Origin: Desulfosarcina alkanivorans
GTDB taxonomy: Bacteria > Desulfobacterota > Desulfobacteria > Desulfobacterales > Desulfosarcinaceae
Length of the DNA stretch: 64,000 bases
Direction: 5' to 3'
Assembly: GCF_009688945.1 (NCBI RefSeq)
Contig: NZ_AP021874.1
Coordinates: 2,108,001-2,172,000, forward strand
The position numbers were made by a program, and so were the translations under genes. A model generated the notes under the pieces. The model worked only from the letters and a program-made list of their open reading frames with translations, did not search any database and was not told where the DNA came from. Below, piece by piece: positions 63,411 to 64,000 of the stretch. Positions within the stretch are counted from its first letter, which is position 1; each line of letters begins with the position of its first letter.

Positions 63411-64000
63411 TTACGCCAGCCCTAATACTTTCAACCCGGTTTCCATTTTTTCCTTAAAATAATCACAGGACAATCGAATATATTCATTGCAAGAATCACC
63501 ATCATACACAAGCCATGGGAAAATACAGGTTGTCCACAAGACCGACGCGGGGATGGTACACTGAATTTGCCTGGATGGAATCTGATGCGTTTTTTCAAGG
63601 CGTTTGTGGTCGATGTGGTCGGTAATTCCAGCCTCAAAAAGCACTTTGCACCGCTGTTCAGCGGGGACATGAAATACAGGAAAGAAATAGGAAATACCGA
63701 AACGTTTAAAGATCCGTTGGGCAATCCGCTTTACATCCTCAAGCTGCGACCCATCGTCAAGTTGCTCAGTGTTGCTGCCATCGCAGATCAAGGTAATGCG
63801 GTGGTCCAAGCAGAATGCAATAGCGGCTAAGTCCATGGCAATCTTGCACTGCAGGCATTCGTTGGCCTGAAACAACCGTCGCCTGTCGGCCGCGTAATTT
63901 CTCATTCCATGTTTACGGCTTGGGGATTTGTCCCACAACGGTTCAATTTCCTGTTTGAGTACTGCCAGTTGAGCATCTAGTTTTTCCCTTCGTGGCGTGA
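63411..64000 (-). CDS. Partial hypothetical protein, cut by the window end
   Basis: The frame is open to the edge of the window, so the N-terminus is missing. The visible 196 residues include LDAQLAVLKQEIEPLWDKSP, a basic RNYAADRRRLFQAN segment, LDHRITLICDGSNTEQLDDG and a C-terminal helix ending METGLKVLGLA. Six cysteines are scattered without a CxxC cluster pattern except CLQC. I do not recognise a family. Confidence 0.5.
   Translation of the reverse strand, partial: TPRREKLDAQLAVLKQEIEPLWDKSPSRKHGMRNYAADRRRLFQANECLQCKIAMDLAAIAFCLDHRITLICDGSNTEQLDDGSQLEDVKRIAQRIFKRFGISYFFPVFHVPAEQRCKVLFEAGITDHIDHKRLEKTHQIPSRQIQCTIPASVLWTTCIFPWLVYDGDSCNEYIRLSCDYFKEKMETGLKVLGLA

Overview
The window looks like a chromosome segment of an anaerobic, probably sulfate-reducing member of the Desulfobacterota. 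This is inferred from gene content, not from a marker gene. It carries a glycyl-radical, fumarate-adding hydrocarbon-activation system (benzyl-/alkyl-/naphthylmethyl-succinate synthase type), three acyl-CoA dehydrogenases, ADP-forming acyl-CoA synthetase subunits, a TRAP transporter, and many sigma-54-type (GG-N10-GC) promoters. No rRNA or intact tRNA gene was seen.

Region 1 (about 0.2-5.2 kb) holds ordinary genes: a CBM48 protein, a cation/proton antiporter with CBS domains, a TerC-family membrane protein, an OsmC protein and a cupin.

Region 2 (about 5.6-17.6 kb) is a mobile-DNA graveyard. In order it holds a tRNA-Phe 3' remnant, a terminator with the 5' end of one group II intron behind it, and two copies of a second group II intron on the minus strand. 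Each of those copies lies in an integron attC site, flanking a cassette that encodes an EEP-fold phosphatase/nuclease. Then follow a nitroreductase, an IS91-like transposase cut by an intact IS4-like element with a 10-bp target duplication, fragments of two tyrosine recombinases, an IS5-type transposase fragment, a broken toxin-antitoxin pair and a 113-nt group II intron relic.

Region 3 (about 17.6-29 kb, minus strand) is one probable operon reading from a sigma-54 promoter at 29.06 kb. It encodes the activating radical-SAM enzyme, a 54-aa gamma-type subunit, the 830-aa catalytic subunit, a 73-aa beta-type subunit, a Cys-rich protein, a zinc-ribbon protein with an in-frame UGA, a MoxR ATPase, a VWA protein, an SCP2 protein, a flavin-binding PPOX protein, a GAF/histidine-kinase-like protein and a receiver-like protein.

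Region 4 (about 29-41.8 kb) holds a plus-strand operon with its own sigma-54 promoter: three acyl-CoA dehydrogenases, a TRAP transporter, an SDR dehydrogenase and a small Cys protein. Next come decayed acyl-CoA ligase genes, and then the two ADP-forming acyl-CoA synthetase subunits on the minus strand.

Region 5 (about 41.9-56.6 kb) contains a long minus-strand gene run behind a third sigma-54 promoter: FKBP isomerase, enoyl-CoA hydratase, TPR, DUF4037, epimerase, DUF4125, a carboxyltransferase, a class III CoA-transferase, a FadL/TodX outer-membrane channel and a chemoreceptor. Divergent from it, behind a fourth sigma-54 promoter, are a BbsB-like thiolase, a BbsA-like zinc-ribbon/OB protein and an MFS transporter. 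Together regions 3-5 supply uptake, fumarate addition, CoA activation (by CoA-transferase), beta-oxidation and thiolysis. The exact hydrocarbon substrate cannot be decided here.

Region 6 (57-64 kb) holds a PAS hybrid histidine kinase split by an IS1380-family element, a PanP-type PLP decarboxylase, and a partial gene running off the end.
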